From: Cololabis saira
Taxonomy: Eukaryota > Chordata > Actinopteri > Beloniformes > Belonidae
Assembly (NCBI RefSeq): GCF_033807715.1
Contig: NC_084596.1
Coordinates: 33,554,879 to 33,618,878, forward strand
Length of the DNA: 64,000 nt
Direction of reading: 5' to 3'
Position 1 is the stretch's first letter, and each line of letters opens with the position of its first letter. Shown in pieces: positions 23,676-36,620 of this stretch. The notes beneath the pieces were generated by a model. It was not told where the DNA came from. It was given only the letters and a program-made list of their open reading frames with translations, and did no database searches. The position numbers and the translations under genes are program-made.

Positions 23676-26600
23676 CTAACAAAAGCCCTGGTCGTAGATT
23701 TTCACCAGATGTTTGATGTGGAAAAGTTTAAGCCGAAGTTCTTTGCACTGCTTCTTCTGTGCTTGATAGTCTGTCGTCTAAGAGAGAGAGAGAAAGATAT
23801 TTGAGTGTTCCTCGTGGAGCTAGTGTGGAGTCAGGCAGGTGACTAAAAACAAGCAAAAACAGCTTGGAGTTTCTCTCCATACAAGATACTTTGTGCAAAT
23901 TACACAACTGTGAAATGAAAACAGTCATAATACTCCAAACTATGTCATTTCATGTTCTGCATCGTATAGGATTTTAACACTGCAACACATTTAAAGCAGT
24001 TTAAAGTTAGCCGGTGAGCCAGGTGCTTCCTTCCCCCTCCAGGTAAACTAATCCTGCTGCACAGCGACAGCCGCTTCTCTCACATGGAAAGTGAATAAAT
24101 ATTTGATGTGATATCAAACTGTTCGATGATGGTCGTGTCAGGACAGCTTAGATCTTGGTGTCCTCACCTTTTTGAAGTCCTTCAGTCGGTTATACTCATC
24201 TGTCACATCCTGGAAATGGAAAAATCATGTTCATTGGTCTCTGTTAACTTTGTGTCACGATGTTAGTAAATTATTAAACCCTAACCATTTAACCTCAATA
24301 TGGGAAAAATGTTGAATGATTAACAACAGAGACATGAAATAGAGTGAACTAAGTCTTGTCTCAATGCCCGTACATGTATGTACATGAACTGTCCAGGTCT
24401 GATTGATCGTCCAGGTCTTTCTCTTTCTCTACCTGGTATTTGGTGGAGTCTTCGTCCAGCGCGTCCCGCTCTCGGCTCAGTTTGTGCATCTGGTCGCTGA
24501 TGTCATCCATCCTGGAGCAGACGCTCTTGTAGTGGGCCAGATCAGAATCAAACTCCTTCTTGTACTCGCGGCGCTGCTCGTCTGACGTTATCGCTGGGTA
24601 CATCCTGGAGCGAGACGGGAATACCAACACATGAGGTTTATTACTGCACATCAGTTGCTATTGAGGTAGTAAGTGCTGGAAAAGGCAATGATCTTCTTAT
24701 TTCCTCTAAAAGAATAAAAAAGTCATTATTAATAATTTGTTAACATACATCTTATTTAATTTCAGCATTTCAGGGCTACACTACATTTCAAAGGCGATAA
24801 GGAGAGGAAAGAATAAGTGTTGGGGACATGTTAAACATGGTTTAGTGCTATAGCTGTATCTATGAACGTGTGGGTCTTTAAACAGCAAAGATGAGCAGAG
24901 GGTCTCCAATTCAACAAAGGTGTAAGAAAATCACCTAGGCAAAGACTTGATTATGTCTTCTATGCTGCAACATATGAAGTGATTCAGATAGTCTGCAGGA
25001 TATTCAGTGCATAACAAGCAAGAGCATGACCCAAAGCTGGGCACTCGTGATCTCCAATCGCTCCATGCAAGAAGAGCCAGCACCGATTATTAGCTGATTG
25101 GACTAGATAAGAGAAGGATTAATGTGGGAGACCTTTCCTGAAACGCTACAATGCAGAACTATAACCACAAATGCTGCTGGAGATGTATTTGCAGGAAAAA
25201 AGAAATGGGACAAGAAAACAACTGAAACACTTGTTATCAACGATGCCACAACAGCAGCAATATGTCATTAACAGGCTTTAACAAGTTGATGATGATCCTT
25301 TGATCTGAGTCAGGTGTGGTGAAGCAGGGACGTCTCAAACAGGCGGGCCGGCGGCCCTCAGGGGCCCGTACTGGACAGCCCTGCCTTACAGAGACTGATG
25401 CAAGACTGGAAGACAGGACGCACTTTAGTTTAATGTGATCAAATTATTTTCAATCTTATCTAAAGTTATCCAACTAATTTGTAAAATCAAGTTTAATCAG
25501 TTTTATCTTTTTAATTACGAAAAGCAATGTCAGATTTTTTTGGGGTTGATTTCCATTAAATCCTTTATTGTTACTTTTTCCACTTTCAAGTTATTTCAGT
25601 GACTATTATGTTTTTTTTTTTCTTTGACAGAAGTGAACCAACAAATATGTCCATGTGTGTTTTAACGCTACTAACTGGAAAAAGAGCATGCACTCAGTTT
25701 GAGGTTTCACCATGGATTTCCTTGTCCAAATCTTTGCTCTAATACTTCCCCAGATTCCTGTGTTCCCTGCGGCTGACGCACACCCACCTGTAGAGGTAAT
25801 CCCGGCTGTCTCGGTCCAGCTCGTTGCCAGTTTCTCCCGTGGTGTAGCCGGTTTCATACTGGGACTCAGCTGTCCCCTGAGCAGCAGGTGAGGGCTCACG
25901 ATCTCTTCTCCGTTCTCTCTTCTTGTGACAAGCAGGAGGCTTCCTGACACTCTCAGCCTCGTCTGAGCTGCTGTAGCAAACTGCAGCGCTGCTGTTCTGC
26001 TGCAGACGCTTCGACCCACAGGCCATGGTGTTGTCTGTATAGAAACTACAGGAAAACAAGAATTTGACCATGACTAAAACCAGAAAATAGATAACTTTTT
26101 ACTCAATTGCTATCTGGGGAGCAGATTAGTGTGGAAACAGACAATTATAAGTATCCTTATGAGGCTAACTGTGTTAGTTTTTAAGGGGCGAGACTATCAG
26201 GATTTTTTCTCTTGTGACTTGCTTTCAAAATACAAATCATGCCATGTGGTTCTTGCATAAGATCACCTGTTGTTTTTATAATATCCTTCGCTATGGATGC
26301 TGACTGTTCCGTTGCCATGGGAGATCACACTGTTCCCTGCCGTCAGGTCAGGCGCTGCTCTCTCTGACATAACAACAGTGGGAGCCTGCTGGGAGCTGCG
26401 TACCTGTCCGACAGGGTTCACATCAGGAAACACACATCATAATCCATTCATTTGACGTCAGGGTTTGTGGCTGAACTCTTTGAAATGCTTCATTTTTAAA
26501 CATTTATGCAAATCGACGGGAAACAACAATTATCTCTCGTCCTAATCACTGCTGATGCTCTTCCTTCTCGGCATTGTGTTATTACACACGTGAATGCTCC

Positions 26601-29600
26601 TGAACCGGCGACACCTCCAGGGCGTACCCTGCTTCTCACCCCGTGACAGCTGGAATAAGCCTGAACAGGATGAGGCGAGGACGGAAACTGCAGTGTGCAA
26701 CCCCAGTTCAAACAAAGTTGGGACAAAATTTACATAAAAACAGAATGCAAAGATTAGCAAATTTTATTCCCCCAAAAAAACAACATTATCAGTTGCTGAA
26801 ACCGAGACATTTTTCCATTTCATGGATAATATTAGCTGAGGTTCACTTTGAGGGCAAATACCTCATAACCTGGCTCAGAGGTGATAAAACTTTCTTCTGA
26901 ATAGTTCAACAGCAGCATTGAATTAATTCCTGTGGAAGCACGAGGCTGTATTTCAGTTTTCTACAAACTGCATCGGCTTCCTGTCAAGCACAAACTATGT
27001 TATATTTTATTGTTCATCTTCCATTTACCAGACAAAATAATTTTTTCTTCTTCTTACTTAATCGAAAATCTTTTGATTTTCTTTTTAATATGAGAGAGAG
27101 CGAGGATAAACAAATCATCAACCCTTCCATAATGCATAACAACAACAACAACAATAACAAGAACCCAGCAGTGATGTACGTCTGTCATGATATACAGTTA
27201 CACTGCGCAATGCATCATTAATGAGTCGTGTCTCTGTCCTATTTCTGGATCACTGGCTGAGGCTCCAGTGAGCCAAAGTGAGTTTCTGAGAAACAGATCT
27301 CATGAATGTGGCGTAGCAGGAAGAGCCTCAGCGAAAGATTAATCTGATTCAGAAAATGACTGATGATAAATCCAAATATAGTTGGGATTAAGTATCACTT
27401 TCTATCAAATAGATGAATAGGTAAAACATGAATACATAACTGAGATGATTGAATTTACTTTTGATAAATAATTGTCTCCAAGTCAACAAAAATCAGCATC
27501 ATGTTTCCAAATTTAAATTTGCCTCTCAATTATATCTCTTTTCTAGTCACATTATATGAAATTTAGCAGAAAATGTAGGGGAAACGACTTATCTACCAAG
27601 ACTCTAATCTGAAGAAGCCCTTTGACAGACTGAATCATTTAGTAGCACCACACTCTGGGATGGGCACAGCAACACAGAGGCAACTCAACCCCTTTTTATA
27701 CATTATAAATGCCACATACATTATATATGCCTCCCTGCAAGGCAAGCATCTTCACTGGAACACAGACATGCCCCAGAATCTGGCCTGTATCTTGTTTGAA
27801 AAGGAAAAAGATAAAAAAAAAAATGGGCATAGAGTAGGCAGAGGCCTTGCCAGAGAAACTGATAAATACATTCATATCACTGTGCTGCTCTGATGGATTA
27901 ATCACTGCTGAACCCTAAATTAGGCTGTGATGAATGGCCGGAAGAGGAGCTGCAGCATGTTAAACCACTGACGCTCCTGGACAGTGGCTTTCCAAAGTGA
28001 ATGTTCAACCTGAGCGGGTGCAGGACATTACTGACACAAAAAAAGGTTATTTTGAACATTTTTAGTGTTTTTGTCTTAGGAAATACACGTATCTCTTTAA
28101 GAAAACATGAAGTGGAAAGAGAGTGCTGCATCTCATGACCTGGTCTCCACACTCCTCCACACACAAAGATGCTTGAGACGTCTTGTCACAGAGGGAAGAA
28201 AAAGCAGCCAGCAAGTGTTCTGCATGTTCTTTCTACGACCACACATTTGTCCCACGGGGGACGACCATCTACATGAGGGCTTTTCTGAGGACATGAAAGG
28301 AACTTTCTGAAAGCTTTAAGTGCTCTGTCAAGTGTTTTTCACTAAACGGTGATGGTTTCAGTCACAAGGTTTGCTAACAGCACATACACTGCAGAAAAAT
28401 AAATTAATTGAAAAAGAAAAAAGATTGATGCAGCTATCCTCTATCATTTCTTTCCCCTTTTTCCCAGTTGTCTGCATATAAATGGTTAATACCAAATTTG
28501 GCAAAATCTGAAAGTCATATATATGCATTTTGATGCTACAACAGAGGGGTTTTTGTGCATGAATGTGTGTGAGACTGTTTCCTTCACCAGCCCTCTTGAC
28601 AGCCTGCCATATTTTATTGATCCCTAAAAATGAAGGAGAAGAAGAAAAAAACCTGGTTCTGTCAAGGATCAGTGACAGTACAACATGAAAGCCCAGGAGA
28701 GAAGATAAGACAGTGATGGGTGTAGCTTGGTGACTGTGTGGTGTGTTGTGGTGTATGTGAGTAAAGTAGTAAAGTAACATCCAAATACTGTGTATATTAA
28801 TATAAGTAGATGTATCTTTAAATGCTCATACATGTGTAAATATACCAATATGACACAAGAGTCACTCTGTTCGTAGACATTTGCAAGAAAAGAAGGGAAG
28901 AAAGGAGAAATAAACAACATCACTATTTATATAATTTACCTGTACCTTTTTCTTTCTTTTAGTCTTTTAGTCAATTATACGAACATAACCATATATCCAT
29001 TTGTGTGTGTATATATATTAATTGATGGTGAATGAAATCTGAAAACTTTTTCTCAGACTTATGACGGGAGCAAACAAAGTGACAGGACTATATGTCAGAC
29101 TTTTTGATTTGGAAGTCACTCCAGATCTTTGTTTTTTTTTAGCACAGATTTTTTTGTTTTTGTTTAATAAAAGATGACATTTGTGTAGTAAAGCCCATAT
29201 TTCATCACAGTGAAATTTGAAGAAGTGACCGTGATCAGTTTACTGTCACAAAGGACCATATAATGCTGCTGTCAGTTTAACACAGTCTCTGCGGTCTCTC
29301 TGTTATCATAAACCTGGTTAATCATAAGTCAGAGTGAAACCAGGGTGTGCCACCAATATACTGAGTCAACACAGTTTATGAAACTTAATGATTGTTGTTA
29401 ACGTGGGAAAAATGGGAAATGGTGTTAAAACCTGAACTCCCCACTTGGTTGTAGCTGCAAGAAAGTAACTCTGACTGTTAGTAGTAATGAGAATATGTCA
29501 GGCAAACGTGTTTCCATATGTGGATTTTTTTTTAAATCAGTTTGCATAATGATCAGTCTGTAAAGCCTTTTCCGTCCCTGACTGGTGCTCACCCAGTCCT

Positions 29601-32600
29601 GGACGTCCTGGCCATCGTCCCAGTAGATGTTTGACTTTCCATGACGCCAGATCTTACTGCGAGTCTTGTAGGCATAGTAAGCAGAGAAGGACAAGGCCAA
29701 AACCACCATCAGCCCCAACGTAAAAGCTACTGCCTGAAAAAAGAGAATAAAAGAGCAAAAAAGAATGAATCAGAATAGCTTGAAAAAGAATAAATGAAAC
29801 AGAAGAGAACAGAAATAAAGAGAGAAATGCTGCTCACCTCCTCGGGGTCCATGTAGCAGTAGTGGTGCAGGTATTGATTGTACAAGGGAAACCCCCCAGG
29901 AAAACCAGCCCCCGCACCGCCGCTGAGGCTGGGGGTGCCCTGAATGTTCTGACACATCATCAGCATGGGGTTATACAGCATGCTCTGGGAGCTCTGAGAC
30001 AGCGGGTTCACTCCGATCACAAAGATGATGTTGATGATGCCCTGAAACACAAAAACAGCCTCTTTAATGAATCATGCTGCCAGTGTTACAGATTACAACT
30101 GCACACAGGTCTCATACTAGTTAACAGGTCGACCTCCACAGTCCCGACCTTAACAGTCCCATCCGAGCTTAATTCACTTAATATTGTGTCTCAGTAGCTA
30201 AGGCCTCAGTCTGCCATTACTTCTTTGATTAGCTGTGTTTGGACAGTGGGTGATCAATAGTCTTACATCAATAGTGCATCAACTGACCATGTGAAGTGTG
30301 AAAGAGGATGGCCGGATTAATTAACTACATGGGGATTATTAAGAGATTATCCTCTCAGCTATACTGATCAAGCAGGAAGCAGGAGTTCATATATAAGTAT
30401 ATATTTTATTTGGATAAACTAGACCTATGGGTAAAAAGACACAGATGTAGCTGTTCAAAATGATAATATTCATTGATTAATGTTCTTTACTGCTTCAATC
30501 CAGTGTGAGGTGACAGGGATGGTTGTTAAAAATGTCAACACAGGTTTGAATGTAATGAAGAACAGCAGAAGAAGAAGCACAGATTAGCTTTAAAACGGAT
30601 TAAGGACAGCAGCATGTGAGGCTCACATTTTCTGATTTGAATTCAAATGAACTTTAAAAGATAGTTCAACTCTCAAGTGAACATGAAAAACTATTGGTAA
30701 TTTGCTTACCTCGCATTATTATTTTGTTAAGTTGATGTTTGTATATCAATATATTGTAATGTTTTCAATTGACATGATTTTACTATAAAAACAATCTGCC
30801 TATATGGTGTTAGGATAGGCTACTGACTGGGCGGTGAATTAGGCTGCTGAGTCGGTGGGGTCTTGTTTCTAGAAGTCTATGACTTGTATGGCTCACCACA
30901 GACTAGAGTTGTTCTGATTACAGTATTGATACCTGTATTGATACCCGTATTGATACCAGTATTGATACCAAAGTGAACGGACAGCGGTGCTCAGGGTGCT
31001 TCCAGCACATACATGTGAGCAGAATGTGACTGAGAAGCTGCGGTACAGTTTCCCAGTCAGGAACGCATCTCTTAAAACAATATGACACTGGTCATATTTC
31101 AGGTCAGCAAAAAGCGGAACAGGTACGGTAATCAGCTTCCCACCCGACATTTTGACCACCAAAGGTTAAAATGTCAAAACATAAATTCTACTTTATTCTA
31201 CACAAAGGGAGTTTATTTGCTAACCAAAGTTCTGTATATCTCACTCCACCACAGACGCTGCAGGTGGGATTAGTGTCTTCAGCTGGTTAGCCTGTCACGC
31301 CACACAGAAACAACACATCTTTGGTTTAGCGAGGCTGCGAATTGGAAAAGTGGCAAACAAACTTACAGCTCTGTAAATTTATGTATCTGTATCGTTGGTC
31401 AAAGTGTGGGGCAGTAACTGAGGAACCTGTACTGAGCGTTTAAGCAAATTTCCGTCCCACTTAACATTTCCATGCAGATATGAGCTCAACCTCAACAGAT
31501 TACTACAAGACATCTGTTCTTACTTCAGTTTCAGTCGGACTAAGTTGATTACGTGCATTTTTAAACTAGTTGGACTAATGTATTCATTAGACATTGCATA
31601 TAATCTGATATTCTTTAACAAAGGGAGGAAGAGTGACAGGACTTCAGGGTCACTTAAAGTTTACAGTTTTGTTCTAGGTAGCAAATATCTCTATATATGA
31701 CTACTGAACAGAGGAGGATTTTAGTTTTTATATGACTCAACCACTCACAGTAATGCATAGTTAAGGATGGCGCAGCATTCCTTTACATACTGCAACTGCG
31801 CCACTTTGTGTCCTTGTTACACCGCCTCTGTTCCCAGACAAAAGACGGCAGATGGTGTACAGCCACGCGAGCATGTGGGTACAGACACGATGCCGCCATC
31901 GCAGCATCATCATCAGTGGTCCTGCCACAACAGATCACACTTACACACGAGGCTTGTTTCTCTTCTCTTCTGCCATGGTTAGGGCCTCCCAAGGCACTGG
32001 AGAGGTGTGACAAAAAAGTCGCACCATTCCGCCATGGCGTCCCAACAGGGCAGGATATTAGCAGAGATGTCCCACCTTGAAAGTGCTTTACGTAAAGGGG
32101 CCTTGCATGGAAGTGCCCTCCAAAACTCTGAGTCAAATAACAAACCCAAGGCTTAATAGTATCTATAAACCAGTTATTGACGTGTCCAAAGACTGAATAG
32201 ATCATAACACATCCACAACATGGCCACAAGGCATCTTTGTTCTAAAAACACATTTACAGATTGATTCAATATTCTGATATTTTGTCCTTGATGACTTAAA
32301 CTCACCTGAAGGACTGCTAGGATGATATCGGAGATGAAGACAGAGAGGTAGAACTTGCACCCCCGCATGACCCGGGACCGCGAGAAACTTCCCACCAGGA
32401 ACCCCAGTGAAACCAGGAAGTTGATGGCACTCATAGACATCATCGCCGCCTTGGCTGAGAGGGGCGTCATGTAGGAGCTGCTGTATCCGTAGGAGCCTCC
32501 GTAATATCCTGAACCCGTTCCTCCTGCAGAGCCCGCGTCCCCAGCACCGTAGCCCACATGTCCAACCCCCATCATGTCCCACACCAACGTGGATGCCACG

Positions 32601-32854
32601 CAGGCAAAGATGATGAAACACATGAGCACGGTAGCTCCTTTGAACATTTTGACAAAACCAGGAGCAGAGAAGTATTGGTAGAAGTGTTGAGGCCGCCCCT
32701 CCATGGGGTAGAAGTGAGGTGGGAGATCCTGGGGGTACGGACTGCCCTGACTCTGGGGAGAGTGGACGCTTCGTGAAGGATAGAAGCTTTGCGAGGTGAC
32801 ACTATAGGGTGGGCTGTATACAGGGGGGCTGTCATAGTACCGAGACTCGTGCAT
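23676..32854 (-). CDS. ocln: Occludin, tight-junction MARVEL protein
   Basis: Coding exons on the minus strand in order: 32854-32306, 30041-29838, 29733-29593, 26403-26267, 26045-25788, 24604-24433, 24209-24168 and 23777-23676 (stop TAG 23678-23676). All junctions are GT-AG and in frame, giving 534 aa (human 522). Four membrane spans lie near residues 71-92, 134-157, 171-193 and 252-273 (MARVEL domain); span 1 carries the hallmark IFACVASTLVWD. Extracellular loop 1 (93-133) is Gly/Tyr-rich, as in occludin. Loop 2 has Cys213 and Cys245, the usual disulphide pair. The tail has the acidic YETGYTTGE block, then the occludin/ELL coiled coil (about 431-534: PAITSDEQRREY, DEYNRLKDFKK, HIKHLVKIYD), which in the family binds ZO-1. 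The start is the first in-frame ATG after the exon acceptor at 32885. It is tail to tail with nr2f6; an a/b paralogue assignment is not possible here. Confidence 0.95.
24605..25787. other. ocln intron, probable hAT end fragment near 25325
   Basis: Mostly unremarkable. CAGGGACGTCTCAAAC followed by GGCGGCCCTCAGG near 25326 resembles a common hAT terminus in fish (CAGGGGTCTCAAAC, GCGGCCC), but no partner end was found. Confidence 0.35.
26404..29592. other. ocln intron of 3.2 kb
   Basis: No exon seen. The stretch 26697-26770 (CAGTTCAAACAAAGTTGGGA and AT-rich following sequence) resembles the end of a common fish repeat, but boundaries could not be set. Confidence 0.4.
30042..32305. other. ocln intron of 2.3 kb, nothing recognised
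   Basis: No exon or repeat boundary that I can support. A short run of GATACC(T/C)GTATT units at 30925-30967 is the only local periodicity. Confidence 0.45.
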
Positions 32855-33283
32855 CTTCTTATAGACGTTTCTGCCGTCGCACCTGCAGGAGAAATGCAAA
32901 AAGAGGCTAAATTAATCCAGGTTCAAGCCCTGTGTCGGGCACATGCTTCAATACCGTGCCAGTTTAGATATAGTATATTGTTTTAGTAGTGACACAATGT
33001 AATATGTTGAACACGGCATCAACTAAACCTCTCCCTCAACCTCTTCCCTGTATCGATGGCCCACACTTCACCACTCCAGAAAAACCCAGTCCACCTGGCT
33101 TTAATTATTTAGACAGACAGCAGGCAGGAGGCAGATGGCGTGTAGTTTACTGCAGGGAACCAGGAGTGACTTCCCTCCAGAGCTGCAGCTACACAGCCAG
33201 CCCTGCTGGGTGTCAGCCGCACAGGCTCAGGGAAGATGCAGAAGAGTCCACTCAGGTGTTCATTACATCTACGGGACTGTTCA

Positions 33284-33530
33284 CACTGCAAAAACTCACA
33301 ATCTTACAAAGTATATTTTTCTAATTTCTAGTCAAAATATCTCATCACACTTAATATAAGTTAAAATCACATAAAGAGTAACATTTCAGTGAGATATAGG
33401 AACTTGTTTTTAGACAGTACATCTTGAATATCTTGTTAAGTGAAACAGTCTTGAAAATATCTTGTTTTGAGTCATATCTCAGATGAAACAAGTTTTTTTT
33501 GACATGTCATAAGATTTTTAAGCTGCAGTG
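33284..33530. mobile_element. Short DNA-transposon-like repeat upstream of ocln coding exons
   Basis: The left end CACTGCAAAAACTCACAATC matches a frequent fish repeat terminus, and the right end GCTGCAGTG gives a short inverted match. The interior is AT-rich with repeated ATCTTG motifs. No target duplication is clear, so the limits are tentative. Confidence 0.4.
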
Positions 33531-33745
33531 TCTTGTTTCAAGAAATAAACTTAACTTGAATTCAGACATCAAATCTGCTTTATTTGAAAACTGCAGGTCA
33601 TCAAATAGCTTTTTAAACTGTTCAAGAAAAACAGCAGACCATTACATGTACTAAAGACTGTTCCAAACATACAGTATACTAATGTATTCATTCAAATTGA
33701 TTGTCATGATTAATAAAAAGAGTTAATTCCATCTTGTGCACAGTA

Positions 33746-33811
33746 CAGACCAAAAGTTTGGACACACCTTCATTCAAATAAATGGGGAAGTGTGTCCAAA
33801 CTTTTGGTCTG
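33746..33811. mobile_element. 66-bp hairpin miniature element (Tc1/mariner-type)
   Basis: CAGACCAAAAGTTTGGACAC and its complement form an almost perfect 25-bp stem around a 15-nt loop. TA precedes the left end, as expected for Tc1/mariner targets; TT follows the right end, so the duplication is imperfect. The stem matches ends of known fish Tc1-type miniature repeats. Confidence 0.7.
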
Positions 33812-34032
33812 TTTTGTATATCTTACCAACTCATCAGTCCACATCTCAGGTTTGAATTCAGCTATTAGATAAAAAAATAAATAGAAAGCTTATAATTTAT
33901 GAAGACCGTTTGGTGTATAGGAAGTAGACTATGTGATAACAGGTAGAGTGAACTATTGCAACCAACTCATTTCCCGAGGATTGACTTCACTTTGAAAAAG
34001 AGGCCGATAGTGACCGGGACACATGAACTCAC

Positions 34033-34195
34033 CCGCAGAAAGCAGCGTTTCTCCGAACCACCTGCGTCGCTCCGCAGCTGCTGGGAGAGTCAGGCTTCCC
34101 TCTGACCTCACAATGCCCGCTTTGTGCCCGACGGACAGCCGTAAACCCGCGGAGTTTATGGAGGAAAACGTTTCCCTCACAGGAAAGTTGGTAAG
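34033..34195 (-). other. ocln: Candidate noncoding first exon and promoter of ocln
   Basis: On the minus strand a GC- and CpG-rich stretch ends at 34033 with the donor GCGG then GTGAGT. The first coding exon has a clear acceptor (ctcctgcag, exon from 32884) 30 bp before its ATG, so a 5' UTR exon must exist upstream. This is the best candidate in reach. The 5' limit is a guess. Confidence 0.45.
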
Positions 34196-34536
34196 TGAAA
34201 CCTGGGTGCAGCTGGACTCACCCAGCCCTCCTCCTGCTGCCGCTCAGGGACACAGTCCACTCTGGAACCCACACCTGCTGCCGTACACGCTTCTGCCGCT
34301 TACAAGGAAACATTTAGCTAACATAACCTGTTATTCTTGGGTGTACTTAGATAGGTAATGTTAAAGATTACGAACTTTTATTAAACCAAAACATCATACA
34401 GTTTATTTAAAGGGAACCTATTATGGCATCTAATATCTATTTTAAACAGGCCTTGAATGTCTTAAAAACAAGCTTTTGATTGTTTTTGCTAAATAAATTA
34501 GAAATTCAGCCTCTGAGCCATGTTTTTATCATCTCA

Positions 34537-35221
34537 GGCCACGTTTACACATAGCCGGGTATTTGCAAAAACCCATATTTCCCCCTCTACGTTTTGAAAA
34601 ATATCCTCGTTTACACGAACCCGGATAAATACGCTGTTACGGTGCTATGAGCATCCAAACCTGCAGGGGGCAGTGTAACGAGAAACTTAAAAGTCATGCT
34701 AGCCAATCAGAATCCTGGAAAAAAACGTCAACAAATGACACGTGTGAAGCCTGAATAATATGGTTCCGCGTTAAATCGACGGTGTAGCCTACGTACGTTT
34801 CGCGTCGCTGCGTACCCTACGCCGTAGGCTCTGCGTTGGTGTAACGCGGAACCATAAATCAGTCTTGACTGGCAGTTATTCCAAGACGGAACGAGAGTGG
34901 TGGAGTTACTTTTAAGTGTGACTTTAGAATATAAAACAGGTAAAATACAAGAAAATATTGACGGTGGCCAAACTAATTGTAAACACATGTCGCACAAATG
35001 ACGCTGGTGACGCTTCTGTTGCATAATGTGACGTTCTGAAGCCTAAATCTCTGTTTCCCTCCGTTTACAAGCAAACGTGAAAACAGAGTTTTTGAAAATC
35101 TCCACTTTGGCCAGAGTTTTCAGAAATTAGCGTTTTTGGTGACTTTGAGCTTCGTTTTCGTGTAAACGAACGGCCAAAACACATGAAAACGCCACCGTTT
35201 TTGCTCCGTGTAAACGGGGCC
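34537..35221. mobile_element. GGCC-ended nonautonomous element, copy C, with 3-bp target duplication
   Basis: The ends are GGCCACGTTTACACATAGCC and, in reverse complement at the right, GGCCCCGTTTACACGGAGC. TCA flanks both sides (34534-34536 and 35222-35224). Further GTTTACACGAA blocks recur inside in both orientations. A second copy in opposite orientation is at 49386-50092. TNA duplications suggest PIF/Harbinger-like movement. Both copies keep an open frame beginning MQQKRHQRH, which I take as shared ancestry rather than a selected protein. Confidence 0.75.
34748..34865. mobile_element. Family 1 miniature transposon, copy C
   Basis: 118 bp palindromic element with ends AGCCTGAATAATATGGTTCC and, in reverse complement, AGACTGATTTATGGTTCCGC. 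TGA flanks both sides (34745-34747 and 34866-34868). It lies inside the GGCC-ended element, which itself lies inside copy F. Confidence 0.85.
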
Positions 35222-35699
35222 TCATTCTCTGACCTCATTATCTATGCAGGATTCTGAGTGGGCGGGGCTATGATAATGAGGCTCTGTGCTGATTGGCTGC
35301 TTGAATGACGCGTAGAAGGGGAGGGTACAAAGCATTGCTTGTGTTGGTTTTTACAACCAACAACAGAGCAATTCGCATGTCTAGCTCGAACAGACGCCAT
35401 CACGATACACCGCTACGAAAAAATGGTGGAAGCTCCAGCCGGCGGAGTTAGTTGTGGGCGTGGTTTCACGCATTGGAGGCCAACCTATGTAAATCGTGCC
35501 CGTCGTTACGTAACAACGGGAGCAGAATCTGAACGGCTTGTAGAAGCCACATCACACTGGATGGATCATCCGGGCGGCTGTACAGACACTGCAGAATTTG
35601 GTTGCTTTCCTCCTTCTCTGAGTTGGCAGGCTGAGGGGAGACCACTTTATATATGTTAAAGCAAGAAAAAACGTGTTTTTAATCATAGGTCCCCTTTAA

Positions 35700-36009
35700 A
35701 TAATATGCACGTGGACAAGTGTGTTGGTCTTCTTCCATTAAAGAAAGAGGCACCCCACAATGGTCACTGAAATAACTTGAAACTGACAAAAGTAATAACA
35801 ATGAGAATTTATTGAACACTGACTTGTGAAAATCAAATATTGCATTTGAACTGTGGTTGAACAGAATAATTTAAAAACATAAAAACTAATTAAACTAGAC
35901 TGAAAATCTTGCAGTCAGTCAGTCTGACTGTTTAAAGGGTTAAAAGTTGTCACTCTGCTGTTTGGTATCATGGTGGTCACCACACTGCACATGGGCCAGA
36001 GACAATAAA
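35700..36009. other. Spacer, nothing recognised
   Basis: AT-rich; no feature that I can support. Confidence 0.5.
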
Positions 36010-36620
36010 AGAGAGGGTTGTCTGAACTCAGAAAGGACCATCTAGACTGGAAGACCATCTCCAAGCAGTTTGACATTTCTGTGACAACAACTGCAAATTA
36101 AATTCAGAAGTTTGGGGTCCACGAGACTGAAGCCAACATTCCTCTACGTGGCCGTAAGAGCAAGATTGATGACAAATTGTAGAGTAGGATAGCAAAAATA
36201 GAAACCAAATACATTCAAGGTGAAGTCTAAGGTCAAGGTACATCAGGTACATCAGTGTCCGGTCACACCATCCATCACTGTTTGAGCCAAAGTGGGTGTT
36301 CAAAGGAATCCACTGTTGAAAGCAAATCATAAAAAGCTACTGGGATTTGTTAAAATGCAAACTGAGAAGCTTCTGGGAGGATGCTGTTGGGGCAGATCAG
36401 ACAAAACTGGAGCTTTCTGGCAAGCCACGTCAGCTTTATGTTCACAGGTCTGCACTTTGTTGAAACTGAAGCCTTGAACGAAAGACTGCTGTGAAACGTG
36501 GAGGAGGCTCAGTTATGTTCTGGAGCTGCTTTGCTGCGTCTGGTACAGGATGTCTTGAATCTGTTCAGGTGCAATGAAATCTCTTGTTAAAAAGTGCATG
36601 GATGTCCCTGGAACAGATGT
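36010..36620 (+). pseudogene. Decayed Tc1-like transposase
   Basis: Translated fragments in shifting frames follow the order of a Tc1 transposase. First comes a helix-turn-helix part (TISKQFDISVTT, QKFGVHETEANIPLRGRKSK at 36055-36170), then a DQTKLELSG-like stretch near 36398. Last is VKRGGGSVMFWSCFAASGTG near 36494-36553, the block around the second catalytic Asp. Several stops and frameshifts break it. The terminal inverted repeats were not resolved. Confidence 0.75.

Larger units (their letters stand above)
34411..35695. mobile_element. TTAA-target DNA transposon, copy F, host of two nested elements
   Basis: TTAA (34407-34410) then AGGGAACCTATTATGGC at the left; ATAGGTCCCCT then TTAA (35696-35699) at the right. 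It belongs to the same family as 18571-19111. Removing the element at 34537-35221 leaves about 600 bp. Sequence after the insertion includes GATACACCGCTACGAAAAAA, shared with copy E, and an intact GGAGTTAG site where copy E is interrupted. Confidence 0.75.

Noticed and set aside
26045..26045. ocln intron 3 splicing directly from 29593 to the exon at 26045
   Set aside because: It would break the reading frame; the intermediate 137-bp exon at 26403-26267 restores it and resembles the occludin tail.
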